Origin: Plumapathes pennacea
Lineage: Eukaryota; Cnidaria; Anthozoa; Antipatharia; Myriopathidae
Length of the DNA: 64,000 nt
NCBI GenBank assembly: GCA_964036295.1
Contig: OZ038465.1
Location: 24,214,870-24,278,869 of the forward strand
Direction: 5' to 3'
Position numbers and translations under genes: made by a program. The notes beneath the pieces were generated by a model, which saw nothing but the letters and a program-made list of their open reading frames with translations, made no database searches and had not been told where the DNA came from. Of this stretch, positions 32,649 to 44,059 are shown one piece after another; position 1 is the stretch's first letter, and each line of letters opens with the position of its first letter.

Positions 32649-33534
32649 CTGTGATCGAAAAAAAAAAGGAACGTTCGCATCAGATTTTGTCTATTAATCA
32701 GGGCTAATTCAGCGAAGTATTTACAAAGTATTTTTACAAGTAGCCGACCAATTCCCCTTCAACTTAAGATCCAGATACTAAGCAACTTTGGTTATTTATA
32801 GAGCCTTCATTCTTGTCACAACAGGGTTCCCATTAGGCGTTGGGTTGTGGCCTCCAAAGTGTTAATTAGATTGCACTCAATAGTAATGACAGTTTTTGGT
32901 CCTACGAAATGTTTGTCAACAGCATGATTGTTTTGACGTCTTAGAAGCCAAATTGAGAAAAGCAAGTACAGTGACGGTAGAATCAAATTCCAAATCATTG
33001 TGAGTTCATTCGGCGGGCGCGCGTTATTTTACGACATGGCTGCTTGCTTTTCAAGGTGGAATTGGCTCAAAATAATCATTGGTGCGCGCTGAATGCAGTT
33101 CTTTTGTCGCGAGATCTGTGCCCAAATGATGGAAGAAAGGTTTGGTTTCGAGAGCTGGCAATGGATTTTTTCTTCGCCATATTTTATGTCTAAAGAGAGT
33201 GGTCGACAGGTAGCAACTTCGTAAAAATCGACGATCAGCCTCACCAATCGGCGAATTGTTGATACACTGGTAGACGAAAAGGGTTTCAAAGCGAAGGTAA
33301 TACAAACTAATATGTCACTTTAGAAACATGAGTCATCACGTCAGCGAGTCGACACACAACAAGTATAAACGTAGGTAACGACCATAATAGAAGGCCGAAT
33401 TGTAGGTTAGAAATGAAGATAAGTGTTCTGAACATGTTATTCAATGTTCATGACTGAACTGGCTCGCCAAAAACCAAAAACCCGTCAAAAGTTGAATAAC
33501 TCGCCAAAACCGGGCCGGAAGCGCGCCATTTCGC
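32649..33534 (-). other. NUF2 intron, unassigned sequence
   Basis: No element boundaries recognised; the overlapping minus frames at 33029-33305 have no similarity or splice support. Confidence 0.4.
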
Positions 33535-34480
33535 CGTCATAGGGCGGCACCCCTGCAGCAGAAAATTGTGCGCCTATAAGGCTACGTTTACACTATACCG
33601 GATAGCTTTCCGTAGCGTCGCAAAACCGTACCGGATAGGCCTTCCATTTACATTGGATACGCTGTTTTCGGAGCGAGTTTTGAAACGGAGCGCTGTTGCT
33701 CCACGGACCCGTATCGGATAGGAAAACGCTCCGATTTGCATTGATTGATTGATTGTGACAAAGCTGTTCCGGACAAGCCTTGTGTTTACACTGTACCAAA
33801 CAGGTTTTTCGGCAAAAGTCGCTCCGGACTGATCTTTTCGTGTTTACATTGTACCGGATAGGTTTTCGCAACGGCTCAGAATCCTATCCGGTATAGTGTA
33901 AACGTAGCCTAAGTTTTCAATTCTAACAGCAAAATTAAGATTAAGTAGGTATGGTTTTCCCTCCTGTTTTGGGCGGCACGAAAATAATTATTGGGTGTCA
34001 CGCCTGGGATTCTGTGGCTAAAAGCAAACTCTGCGCCTATAATTTCTAAATTCCAACAGCAAACCTAAGTTTTGGTTTTCCCCCTGTTCTGGGCGGCATG
34101 TCTGGAGCAAGAAACGAATTATTGGGTGACACGCCTGAGATTCTATGGCTAAAAGCATACTCTGCGCTTATACTTTCTCAATTCTAACAGCAAACCTAAG
34201 GTATGGTTTTCCCTCTTATTTTGGGTGGCACGCCTGGAGCAGAAACGAATTATTGGGTGACACGCCTGAGATTCTGTGGGTAAAAACTTTTTAGTCTGCG
34301 CCTAAATCTCTAAATTCTAACAGAAAAACTAAGTTATGTTTTGCCCTCCTGTTTTGGGCGGCACGCCTGAGATTCCGTGGGTAAAATATACTATGCATCA
34401 ATAATTTTGCATTGCTAATAGCAAAATAGTTTTCCTTTGGGTGACATATATGAAGCAGAAAATAATATTATTGGGTGTTA
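33535..34480. repeat. Imperfect tandem repeat, unit about 130 bp
   Basis: Units contain TTTTGGGCGGCACG, then TTATTGGGTGACACGCCTGA and CTGCGCCTATAATTTCTAAA. At least four diverged units are readable (33905-34440), plus a first unit split by the MITE at 33580. Confidence 0.8.
33577..33912. mobile_element. 330-bp MITE with TAA target duplication
   Basis: TAA|GGCTACGTTTACACTATACC ... TAGTGTAAACGTAGCC|TAA. Uninserted sister units of the host tandem repeat keep the target as GCGCCTATAATTTC, supporting the boundaries. The 3-bp TWA duplication suggests PIF/Harbinger. Interior steps (CGGATAG, CGCTCCG) repeat the end motif. Confidence 0.85.
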
Positions 34481-35289
34481 CCTATCTTAAAAACAAAACT
34501 AACTGTGACACAGCGATAAGCGAGTTTGGGAAAACAACCGGAAACGGGAGGGGGTCATGTATTTACCGAACGTGATATCCTAGTATGGATATAAACACCC
34601 AGGCGCGTCACATCTACTGTCTTAAACATGCAAATGCCGGGCCGGAAGAAAGAAAACAAAAATAGTGAACAGGAAAACGGCACAGTTATAAGAACAAAAT
34701 ACCAGTTTTCTAAACTGGTGCGGCTCGTTTGCAATCAGAACCGGATGACTACTTGGTGCTCCTGCGCTTGTTTACCACAGGAAACCAGTTCTCCAGAACT
34801 CTTCAAACAAAACTTATCAGCAATCATTTTCGTGCTTCGGTGCAAGTGTAGAATTGTGAACGGCGAGAGTAATTTTTTGTGAGGTTTAAAACATGAAACT
34901 AGTTTCTGAGCTTGTAAATAGAAGGCTGCCTCTTTGCTACGTCAAGGAGTTTAATAGTAAAATGAGCGGACGTGGACCAGGAACTTCAAAAACCAAACAG
35001 CTTGTATTCGTACGAAACAATTTCATTCACGTGACATTGTATTTTTTGAGTGAACACTTTATTACTACAGTGCAGCACTTTCACGTGCCCTCTCCTTTTT
35101 CCTTGATCACAAGTGTGGCTCAAATCACTTTTCGTTTTTGCTTACAAGCTGAAATTTCCCATTTCAGTCTGCCGATCGCCAGAGGGTATTGGAACTGTCC
35201 TGGTGCTCATGAGAATTTTGCATACCTTGAATATTCCATCACACTTTTTGACCAAAATTACGTATCCTGCGGCGGCTGGGGCTCGTCAT
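34481..35289 (-). other. NUF2 intron, no gene recognised
   Basis: Includes the start of a 162-codon plus frame (34893-35381) that runs into the repeat at 35290 and shows no similarity; I treat it as chance. Confidence 0.4.
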
Positions 35290-36310
35290 GTAAAACCTGG
35301 TCCTCACTAGCGCATAAGCACAAGGAACGGACATGTTTGATCCTTATGCTTATGTCGCCACTGTCGCTTAAGGAATATTAAATGACCACATTTATAACGG
35401 AAACGGAAGTGAAATTCGAAGAAAACCATACAAGTGCGGCTGTCAAATTTGATGAGCATTTGACGTTTGCAGCCAAGGTGAATCGTCGAGTCTGCAGCTA
35501 AAACGTTTTTGTAGTTTAAATTCTTCTTATTGATTTGTGAATGGTGAAGAGGATAACTGGTTGAGTTCTGCGGAAAGTAACATGGGGAAGTTAATGCAGA
35601 TTTCTCGTAACTTGCTGCAACGGATAGCAACGAACAGAGTCGCTCGCAAAACTCGACATTGTCTTCTTCAAAGTTAAGCCAAAGATAAGTTCTCTTTGGA
35701 GCCAGAAACAATCTTCATGTAAGTCAGTAGCCTTTAAGTCCCGAATTCTCTAATTTCTCGTCTCCAAAAGATGTAAATTTTAATTGCTTGTTGTTCCAAC
35801 AAAGCTTCCTGGGACTCTTGCAGGACTACTTTTAAAATGGTGGCGGCGGTTACCGCCATTTTGTCTTGAATTCATGAATTCGCCGAGGTGCGTATTGAGC
35901 TGAGTAGCAGGTAAGGATTGGCGTTTAATTGTTTGTTTTCTTCGACAGTACATAGCAAGACTGGTCACTTTTCGTTTTACTTGTTTCCTTTGGCTCCGCT
36001 GAAGTTGGTGGTTTCTTCTGTACTTTTCTATGACATTTTGTTCACATAAATAAAAGAAAAGTTTGCAAAATTTGTACTCTGAAATTTCTTGGTTACAATT
36101 TACGCACGGCATAAAATTTTGCCGATCGGTGCAGGTTTCAATGATCACAAAGTCGTGTAATAAATCTGTTATTGACCGAGTTTTCTCGGGACCGTACTGG
36201 GAGAATATTGGCCCTCGGTCTTTACTGTACGGACCGAGCGCGTACTGCCAAGACCTCGGGCCGATTTCTCCCAGTACGGCCCTCGCACTCGGTCAATAAT
36301 ATATATTTAC
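35290..36310 (-). mobile_element. Repeat G copy 1 with terminal palindrome
   Basis: A dispersed 1 kb repeat, also at 36325-37925 and 56095-57600. The right end is a palindrome (36166-36306) with arms TTATTGACCGAG...CTCGGTCAATAA. The left part has an ATAAGCATAAG-type foldback (CTGGTCCTCACTAGCGCATA; CTTATGCTTATGTCGCCACT). Unlike the other two copies, it lacks the nested 422-bp MITE and so gives its empty site. Confidence 0.7.
35734..35859 (-). CDS. Small conserved-looking frame inside repeat G
   Basis: ATG at 35859 gives a 41-residue frame, MAVTAATILKVVLQESQEAL then LEQQAIKIYIFWRREIREFG and T, then stop. In copies 2 and 3 the nested MITE cuts it just after ILKVV. Its composition (MA..., LLE, WRRE) is reminiscent of the first exon of a Harbinger-type transposase, but this is weak. 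Not recognised with confidence. Confidence 0.25.
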   Translation of the reverse strand: MAVTAATILKVVLQESQEALLEQQAIKIYIFWRREIREFGT

Positions 36311-36324
36311 TAGAAATACGGCTG

Positions 36325-37925
36325 GGGCTTCTCATGTAAAGCCTGGTCCTCACTAGCGCAGAAACATAAGAATAAGCATAAGTATAAGAATAAAAAAGCG
36401 ACAGTGGCGACATAAGCATAAGCATAAGCAACGGACATGTTTGATCCTTATGCTTATTTCGCCACTGTCGCTTAAGGAATATTAAATGAACACATTTATA
36501 ACGGAAACGGAAATGAAATTCGAAGAAACCCATACAAGTGCGGCTGTCAAATTTGATGAGCATTTGACGTTTGCAGCCAAGGTGAATCGCCAAGTCTGCA
36601 GCTAAAAAGTTTTTGTAGTTTAAATTCTTCTTATTGATTTGTGAATGGTGAAGAGGATAACTGGTTGAGTTCTGCGAAAAGTAACATGGGGAAGTTAATG
36701 CAGAAAGTTTCTCGTAACTTGCTGCAACGGATGGCAACGAACAGAGTCGCTCGCAAAACTCGACATTGTCTTCATCAAAGTTAAGCGAAAGATAAGTTCT
36801 CTTTGGAGCCAGAAATAATCTTCATGTAGGTCAGTAGTCTTTCAGGCCTGAATTCTCTAATTTCTCGTCTCCAAAGATGTAAATTTTAATTGCTTGTCGT
36901 TCCAGCAAAGCTTCCTGGGACTCTTAAGCCCTGGCCAAACGAGGTGCAAGTCAACGCAAGTCGTTGCAAGTTTTCAAACTTGCGCGGATTTGCGTTTCAT
37001 TTGGCCACCAACTTGCACGGACTTGCATCGACTTGCATGGAATTTGAACATGTTCAAATTTTCATGCAAGTCGACGCACGTTTTTCACCTAAAACAGCGA
37101 AGAGCGCGTTAGCAAAGGCAAGTCTAAATCAAAAAAATCAAAAGTAAACGCCTCCTCATTAAGTTTCAGCTCAAGAGAGACTTTTTACTCGGTTTCTGAC
37201 TCAAAACCGTCTAAAAAAGAAAAAGTTTTTACAAAACTTGCATGAGTTTGCATCGACTTGCGTCTCGTTTGGCCACCTTTTGCAAGTCGATGTAAATTTT
37301 TTTGTCATGTCGAACTTGCATCGACTTGCATCTCGTTTGGCCAGGGCTTTACATGACTACTTTCAAAATGGTGGCGGCGGTTACCGCCATTTTATCTTGA
37401 ATTCATGAATTCGCCGAGATGCGTATTGGGCTGAGTAGCAGGTAAGGCTTGCCGTTTAATTGTTTGTTTTCTTCGACAGTACATAGTAAGACTGGTCAAT
37501 TTTCGTAGACTTATGATGCATCCTCAAATAATTATAGTTTTTCATACCACTCGTTTTACTTGTTTCCTTTGGCTCCGCTGAAGTTGGTGGTTTCTTTTGT
37601 ACTTTTCTATGACATTTTGTTCACATAAATAAAGGAAAAGTGTAGATCGGGCCTGTATGCCCTAAGCTTGCAAGATTTATACTTTGAAATTTCTTGTTTA
37701 CGATTTACGCACGGCATAAAATTTTGCCGATCGGTGCAGGTTTCAATAATCACAAAGTCCTGTAATAAATGTCTTATTCACCGAGTTTGCTCGGGACCGT
37801 ACTGAAAGAATATCGGCCCTCGGTCTTTATTGTAAGGACCTTGCTGCGCTCGGTCCGTACTGTCATGACCTCGGGCCGATATTCTCCCAGTACGGCCCTC
37901 GCACTCGGTCAATAAGATATATTTA
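36325..37925 (-). mobile_element. Repeat G copy 2 (with nested MITE)
   Basis: Aligns with 35290-36310 apart from the 422-bp insertion at 36927-37348 and a short extra segment near 37500-37550. The terminal palindrome is about 37771-37916. It is the left edge of the block duplicated at 56095. Confidence 0.75.
36924..37351. mobile_element. 422-bp MITE with TTA duplication, copy 1
   Basis: TTA|AGCCCTGGCCAAACGAG ... CTCGTTTGGCCAGGGCT|TTA. The ends are perfect inverses, and the interior repeats ACTTGCATCGACTTGCA in both directions. Repeat G copy 1 shows the uninserted site (ACTCTTGCAGGACTAC near 35820). Likely PIF/Harbinger-derived by its 3-bp TTA duplication. Confidence 0.88.
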
Positions 37926-38061
37926 TTATATGACTGTGACGTGGTATTACCATATAAGCTCGCAACAGAATGCCGGTACGAGAGCGTATTACACACTTTA
38001 GATCCGTATTAAACTGTAGAAAACCAGTTTGACTTTTTAGATGCTTGTCACGTAAAGTCAA

Positions 38062-38876
38062 ATGGCCGATGAGAATAACGAGAACTGCTTTCCACTTCTT
38101 GACGACGAGCTAGGATTTGACGAACTTTTCGGTGGTAATAGTTTTGACGAATTACTTACAGACGCTGCAGACTCGATGCGCGAAACTATTAAATCTGAAA
38201 ACTATGACAACAGAAAGGCAACCAGAAAACAAATTTAACGCTACTCGTGACGACCAAGACATTTCGACATATATTGTACAAGAAAACAGAAACAAAAACA
38301 CTGTAAAAAAGACGAGAACGGACGTAAATAATTTTTAGAAATGGGCTAAAACAGTGAACGAGAGAAGACCTACTGACAAAATACCACCGAATGAACTGAG
38401 CAATCACTCGCGCATTTTGTTGGTAAAATTTGTAAACAAAGCGGCGAAGAATTTGAACCCGATACACTTACCTCATTTTTTCGGAGTTTTGATTGCTTTC
38501 TACGGGAACAGGGGAAACAGAACAAAACTTGTTGAACGACATACAGTTCTCGAAGGCCAGTGAGGCCTTGGCAAGTAAACGAAAACAACTTCGCCGATCT
38601 GGTAAAGGCCAAAGACGAAACATTCAAAGCAACAGCGGATGTTGATGTCCTTGACATAGAGCAAGCACGTGACGGGAGAACAAGCTCCTGCCGACAGAAA
38701 AGTTCTATAACCCTTGCCAACTGTCTCTACCACAACAAAGCAGCAAGCTTTCGGGAGCAACGTTCAGCAACAGGTTCTTTCACTTTTGGCAGTGAAAGGA
38801 AACTTGAAGAGAACCTGAAGAAACGGTTAAGACGAGTTCTCTCTTTTGATAACAGTGACGAAGAACTTTAGACAAT
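38062..38876 (+). pseudogene. Decayed Crypton-type recombinase, copy A
   Basis: The ATG at 38062 reads MADENNENCFPLL, then GFDELFGGNSFDELLTDAAD, the acidic start. After frame changes come NKNTVKKTRTDVNNF and KWAKTVNERRPTDKIPPNEL, then in the next frame FVGKICKQSGEEFEPDTLTS and FFRSFDCFLREQGKQNK, and in the third frame LLNDIQFSKASEALASKRKQ and LRRSGKGQR. This follows the DNA-binding half of the intact protein at 25226-26795 (KKNTKW...; LLGFRNAVERYL; SNKMLGCKLKLNRRQGK). Two or more frameshifts and loss of the H-x-x-R/H/Y half make it inactive. Confidence 0.75.
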
Positions 38877-39160
38877 ACCGTTTGATGGCAATCGGACTAT
38901 GCAGAACATTTTAGACACTGTCAGTACAAATTTCGTGCACCCTTTCTGCTTTTCAAGTTCGCTCTTGTCGATTTTGTCCAATCACATTAAAGGCAGTAAA
39001 TTGGCTCCCGCGTGAATCGTCATCACTGACTGGCTTTCGAATGTTCATCAGGGCAAATGAATGCAAAAATATCACAAGAAGAATGGAAAACAGGCTAAAA
39101 AAACCAGTCATATAATAAATCCCTCATTCGATGCTTTAGCGCGTAATACGGGCCGGCATT

Positions 39161-39557
39161 TTAGGCCCTGCTTACATGGATGGAGGGTAACTCTCCAAGG
39201 AGGGACACCCTCCAAGAAGGGTCAGAAGATAGCCCCCCTTTACATGCCAAGCGTTATCCCTAGGGTTATCTCGCCAAGAGTCTGAAAGGAACCGCGCGGT
39301 CGCAAAAATTGAGATAGTAACCTGGCACCGCTAAACGTAGCCCCCCTGGGAGGGTAACCCTCCCTCGAGTGTTCACATGGCCAAAAGTTGTCCCTACTGG
39401 GAGGAAAACCCTAGCAAGAAGATAGGGTAACCCTCCTCCTAGGGTGACCCTACCGATCATGTAAACGGAACAAGGAATTTCAATAGAGAAGAGTGACCCT
39501 TCTAGGAGGGTGTCCCTCCTGGGAGGGTTACCCTCCTTCCATGTAAACAGGGCCTTA
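39161..39557. mobile_element. 391-bp MITE with TTA duplication
   Basis: TTA|GGCCCTGCTTACATGGATGG ... CCATGTAAACAGGGCC|TTA with a GGAGGGT-rich interior. In copy C only its last 30 bases remain (about 58811-58840), joined to upstream sequence by a deletion. Confidence 0.85.
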
Positions 39558-39855
39558 CTCGTTACTCGCATTTTTCCTCGCCCCGTGGCAACTCGTTAAA
39601 TACCGGCCCGTATCACGCGCTAAACCATTTAATAAGATGTATTTATTACACGACTTCACATTTTCGAGTGGAAATACAGGCCAAAACGAATGCAAAGATG
39701 GGAGCGTATTGCAATCGTCAGGAACCAGATCAACTAGTTTATTAGCTTACGTGATCAATTTTCGCAAGCAAAGTTTACGAACGCGTCATATTTTTGTTCC
39801 ATTTTGCGTGCGGCGAGAATATTTGCCCTGCTTCGTTTGTCGTATAATAAACAAT

Positions 39856-39991
39856 TTATTACACGAAAAGTTGTGCAATACGGCTGTACTTTTACTCTTC
39901 AGTTTCATTTTTTCTCGCCTGAAACAGGCTCAAAAAAAAAAACCGACTCGCAAAAATACTCCGCCGTATTGCACACCTCTCCGTGTAATAA
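39856..39991. repeat. Terminal palindrome of element H, copy A
   Basis: TTATTACACG...TTGTGCAATACGGC pairs with GCCGTATTGCAC...CGTGTAATAA; the centre contains ACTCGC and CTCGCCTG steps. Its counterpart in C is at 59139-59278. Confidence 0.75.
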
Positions 39992-40065
39992 CCTCTTTAA
40001 AATACATCCGTGTAAATGGTTATTGAATTGAGTGTTTCTGTCAGCACATTTGGAGTGTGATTTAC

Positions 40066-40150
40066 CTCAACTTTGGCGGTCAGATCACGCAGCAGTTCTT
40101 TCTGAGCCATGTTGCAAACTTGGAGCTCTTCCTGCTTTGTGGTCGCCTCG
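40066..40150 (-). CDS. NUF2: NUF2 exon E4, copy A
   Basis: Acceptor TTTAG|CGAGG, donor TTGAG|GTAAAT, 85 nt. The first C completes the split Arg codon of E3. Reads EATTKQEELQVCNMAQKELL then RDLTAKVE, and continues in frame into E5 at 32648. Coiled coil. Confidence 0.8.
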
Positions 40151-41285
40151 CTAAAAAGAAAGCAAAATAAAAACAATGTGCAAATGATTCAGTTCAGGTG
40201 CCTGAACATTACTTCATTTCAGGCTCTTAGTTTTTCCAGTTTATTTGACTTCTCCGCTGTACTTCGCGAATTTCTTACAAACAGCAACACCTTCGTCAGT
40301 TGAGTCGATTTCCTACGCTTGAATTCCTGAATTTATATGGTTGCTTTGGGAATCTCATACACTTTGCTCTCGATGCAAAATAGAGCTCGTGACATCCTTG
40401 CGTTGTTGTGACGGATACCAAATGTGCAAAATCAGTAAATCGGTGCAATATCCAATTATCTACATTTGCAAACATGACTCATCGCGAGACATCCACAAAA
40501 TCTAAATACTTGTGAATGCCAGTCATTGCAATTCCCACACGAACACCTAAAGTATAAGTAAAACACAGAGAAGCAATTACAGATGTACGTAAAGAAATCC
40601 AAAACTCGGATATAGTTTACACTTTACTACTGAATACGAAATTTCGTTCCAAGCGATCTGGCAGTGTTCATACTTGCTCTTTTCCTTCCCCTTCCTTTCC
40701 ATCATGCTTCATGCCATTCTTGGTGACTAAGTAGCTCTTGTCAACGTACGGGTTGAACGAGTCCAAAAGCAGGGGAAAGCAGACAGAAAAACTCGGACAA
40801 ACCTCAGATATAGAATCTATGAAGCGGTGCCGAGCCGAAACGCGCAACTCCTCTGAAGTCACAGGTCCCAGTCTCCCATTTTGCACGGCCGGGATTTTCT
40901 ATTTCCGATTTCAACCGCGTGAAAAAAGTATAGGAACGCTTTGGAACATTCTTTTGGGCATAAATTGCTCAGATCACTTCCTAATTTCGTATAAAAATGT
41001 AAAACCTGACGGCTTATGCGCACTTTAACGTTTTGGCACACTAAGTCAAAATATAGAAGTATTGTGCTCAGCCAATCATAATTGAGCATTTTTGCACCTC
41101 TATTAGAAATGATCGACGAATAAAAATGTAATCAAATGTAAAATACGTTTATTCGTGGCTTCTAAACTAACCAGAAAGCTACCGTATTTTCAGCTGCCTG
41201 GAATGAGCTGGGATACTAAATAAATAAATAAATAACATATTCTGACAAGTAAGACATGTATGATGACGTTTAAACACGCAATTAC

Positions 41286-41344
41286 CGCTGCTTTTCGATG
41301 TCATCACCAATTGCACAAATCATCTTCAGAGCGTTCTGTACATA
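41286..41344 (-). CDS. NUF2: NUF2 exon E3, copy A
   Basis: Acceptor CACAG|TATG, donor GCAGCG|GTAATT, 59 nt (phase 0 to 2). Reads YVQNALKMICAIGDDIEKQ plus a split Arg. Sequence is identical in copy C. The skipping-compatible pair E3+E4 totals 144 nt. Confidence 0.75.
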
Positions 41345-42010
41345 CTGTGAATTGAAAAAACATCAGGTTACGACACAATCAAAGTGAACTTCTATCAGTA
41401 AATATCAGACAAAAGAACTGCTTGCGACTATAAACCCGCGTGCAAACTAATTTTAGCTGTGTAAAGCGGTAAACAAAAAGATATATTGCGTTGAAGTTCG
41501 ACAGTAATCTAAGTGATCCCAGTTGAAATCTCCTCGCCAGTGGCATGCCTTTGTATTGGAGTTTGCTATCCACTGCCTTCACTTTACTAAAGATAACTAC
41601 AGGCGGCCGAAACGTCAGTCACCAACAACAGAATATCTTGAGATCACTATCACCCTCTCAGACGATCACACTAGGTGAACAACTAATACTCCTGGGACTC
41701 TTGGATACCACGAAAATACACTCGTGACGTCACGTATTTTAGTCAACGTTCGTCGGCATAACTGTGTAACTCGTCCAGCACGAGGGAAAATTTTACCTCG
41801 TGTGCAAGCCTCGTTTTACTTGTGCACACTTATGTTATAGGAAACGTATTGAACTAACTTGTAGTCGAGTATTAAGCCCTGGTTTACTTTTTCTTGGCTA
41901 AGTCTTGAGGTTTTACGAACGTTACACTGAACAACAAAATCTGCACATGCATATACAGTTTTGTGAAATGAGCGCTGACTTAAAAAAGGTCACCGCACGA
42001 CCAAAAAGCG

Positions 42011-43198
42011 TATATCGGTCAACCTCGTTCCCAGGCTCTTTCATCTCCCGGCCCCACCCCGAAGAAAGACCCTGGTTCAGGCTGGTCACGTGCCTTGCTC
42101 ACAAAGATAATCCGTTGGGAGGGGTCCCCCTGTCAAAGAAATTTGTCGTGCTGTGCGTTTGTCAAATCAAAACGAGGCTGGCACAAACGACACAAATCAG
42201 CCACGCTTTTTGGTAAGCTTCCTATAAAAGGGCGCTTCCCAGGGAAGCGCAGAGCCACTTGTCAATCAACAGCGACCGAGACAACAGCTCCTAATTAGTA
42301 AAAAGCCAAAAATGCCCAAAATTTGTTTTCCTTGTACTTCAATACCACGCAAAACAAGATAATGTTGCCTCACCAATTTTCCATCACATAAACATTAATT
42401 TTGAGTGCTATTTGAGTAAAATCCAAGAATAATCTTCAAAGTAAAAAATTAAATATGCTTGGTGGTCGTATTGCACCGCGAAATTCAAAATGTATTTTGG
42501 CAGCCAAGAGAAAAATTTCGTTTCAAACCCTTCCGTCCAGGACTCCACATTAAAGTTGCCCGTGTGTGTTTAATTTTAGGTATACTTTTAGTTGCTGCAG
42601 AGAAATTTCATGGACAGAGCGACTTCTGAACGCTGTGGACGCACGTGCGATTCAACAAACATTATGCAAATTTGATGTCGAAAGAGGCTGCCAACGGCCT
42701 TTTATAGCGCGCCTTCGTGTTTAAAAGCATCTTTTCACCCTTCCAAAGGAGCCTTTACTCTCGAAATTACCTTTTTGAAAGCTCTGAAGTTGTCGAGGCG
42801 TCTTTCACATGGTCTGCAGATTAAATGCGGCAAACCTTCGCTCTGTGGCAACGAGCTGCTGTAAAACTCTTTCGCTGTTTCGAGAAGTGCCTTATTAGCT
42901 CAGTTTTCCGCATACGTTTTTGCAGTGGTCTCCCACAGAACTACAAGGCCTGCAACAACTTGATTTGTTGTTAAGACGCAGCGTAAACTACATGGGAGGT
43001 GTTAAATTTTTATATCCAAATTTTTCTTTCCCCAGTAGACAAAGTAAAGTAAATTTCCGACTTAACGGCCCCTCCCTTGGTTTCCTTTTTTGCAACCTGC
43101 CAGATTCTGGCCAACACGTGACCAACCTGAACCAGGGTCTTTCTTCGGGGGCGGGGCCCGGGAGATGAAAGAGCCTGGGAACGAGGTTGTATATCAGT
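42011..43198. mobile_element. 1170-bp TIR element with 9-bp target duplication
   Basis: Element 42020-43189 starts CAACCTCGTTCCCAGGCTC and ends with the inverse (32-base ends, one of which reads GGGAACGAGGTTG). The flanks TATATCGGT and TATATCAGT form an 8-9-bp duplication with one mismatch. Copies B (54450) and C (61306) have the empty site TATATCGGTGTGCC. No transposase frame; hAT, P or Mutator-type by duplication length. Confidence 0.9.
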
Positions 43199-43220
43199 GT
43201 GCCATTGCTGTGTTACTTAC

Positions 43221-43404
43221 CTCCGTGTACTGGAGCCTGCTATCCTGCTGATCACATAACTCTAGCAGCCGTTTAGTTCTCTCCTCTTTAGCGGTTTTGA
43301 GGGACTGGACGGCACTGTTGAGTCGGGTGACTTCTCCCTTGAATTGTTCTGGAGATTGGACAATCTCGGATTTTAGCTTCTCGTTAGTTGACTTTCATCT
43401 GAGC
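43221..43404 (-). pseudogene. NUF2: NUF2 exon E2, copy A, broken
   Basis: Splice sites are kept (TCAG|GCTCAG; CGGAG|GTAAGT), but 20 nt are missing near the 5' end compared with copy B (184 instead of 204 nt). The expected reading therefore becomes AQMKVN followed by TAA. The remaining part still shows LKSEIVQSPEQFKGEVTRLN. Confidence 0.8.
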
Positions 43405-43752
43405 CTGATGAATGGCAGAAGTCAGTCACTCACAAGACAAATTCTCACATACAATTATAGAGTACAAACTTACTACAATATATTTATAATAAAGCATTTT
43501 GGCCCGAGTTACTGAAAGCTGCATCTACGAAATCCTGGGGCCGGATTCACAAAAGTTGCGTACGAACAAAAATGTTCGTAAGTATAATTTACGCATCGGA
43601 ACAATGACCTACGCATCTTGCACAAGATAGTATGCGTAAGTCGTACTTACGATGCGCAAGCCATACTTTTTCATTCGTACGCATGTTTTGTGAATCCGGC
43701 CCCTGGTCCTCTTGATGGAGTACATTGCTTTTTTTACAAATAGGACATTTAC

Positions 43753-43815
43753 CTTTTTTGAGTTCAAATCCGCGTTAGTACTCTTAATTTGCTGGAGACG
43801 TCTCATTTCGGCTGC
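43753..43815 (-). CDS. NUF2: NUF2 exon E1, copy A
   Basis: Acceptor TACAG|GCAGCC, donor AAAAAG|GTAAAT, 63 nt, phase 0-0. Reads AAEMRRLQQIKSTNADLNSK then K. It aligns with the human [20 protein letters not shown] stretch. Confidence 0.75.
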
Positions 43816-44059
43816 CTGTAAAGAAAACCCAAAATATCTTAACAAGCATGTGGTTGTTGGAATGAAGTCAGCAGGTATAATTTAATTTGTATTTGCACGT
43901 CAAGCTATAGTATTTCCTTCCATGAATCATATTATTATATGGCTGGAGCTAGTTCCGGTGAAATCGCGCGCTCTGATTGGTGCATTTGCCGGTCATTATT
44001 TTCCTGTAACGCCCGTGTGCTCGATAACGGACCGGCAGATTGAACACATGAATTAAGAG

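Larger units (their letters stand above)
37926..40000 (+). mobile_element. Element H copy A carrying a decayed recombinase gene
   Basis: The left side (GTATTACCATATAAGCTCGC) and right side share ATTTATTA(C/T)A(C/T)GAC steps. The right end is a palindrome (39856-39991). Inside are the recombinase pseudogene (38062-38876) and a MITE. Exact boundaries were not determined; the palindrome plus recombinase combination links it to the element at 24835-26851. Confidence 0.5.
36342..44055. repeat. Large duplicated block, copy A
   Basis: Colinear with 56095-61848 (copy C), and its right part (41363-44055) with 52706-55158 (copy B). In sampled stretches A and C differ at about one base in fifty. A-only features: the element at 42020-43189, the full MITE at 39164-39554 and an intact repeat G palindrome. 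Confidence 0.9.

Noticed and set aside
34893-35381. 162-codon plus frame
   Set aside because: Runs from unique DNA into dispersed repeat G; no conserved motif or splice context.
36890-37147. 85-codon frame also present at 56676-56933
   Set aside because: Its repetition comes from the nested 422-bp MITE; the frame crosses the MITE border and is not a gene.
40668-40886. Minus-strand frame with EELRVSARHRFIDSISEV and good-looking borders, between NUF2 E3 and E4 (also at 59901-60146)
   Set aside because: Inserting it between E3 and E4 breaks phase (reading hits TGA), while E3 joins E4 directly in frame. Treated as intronic.
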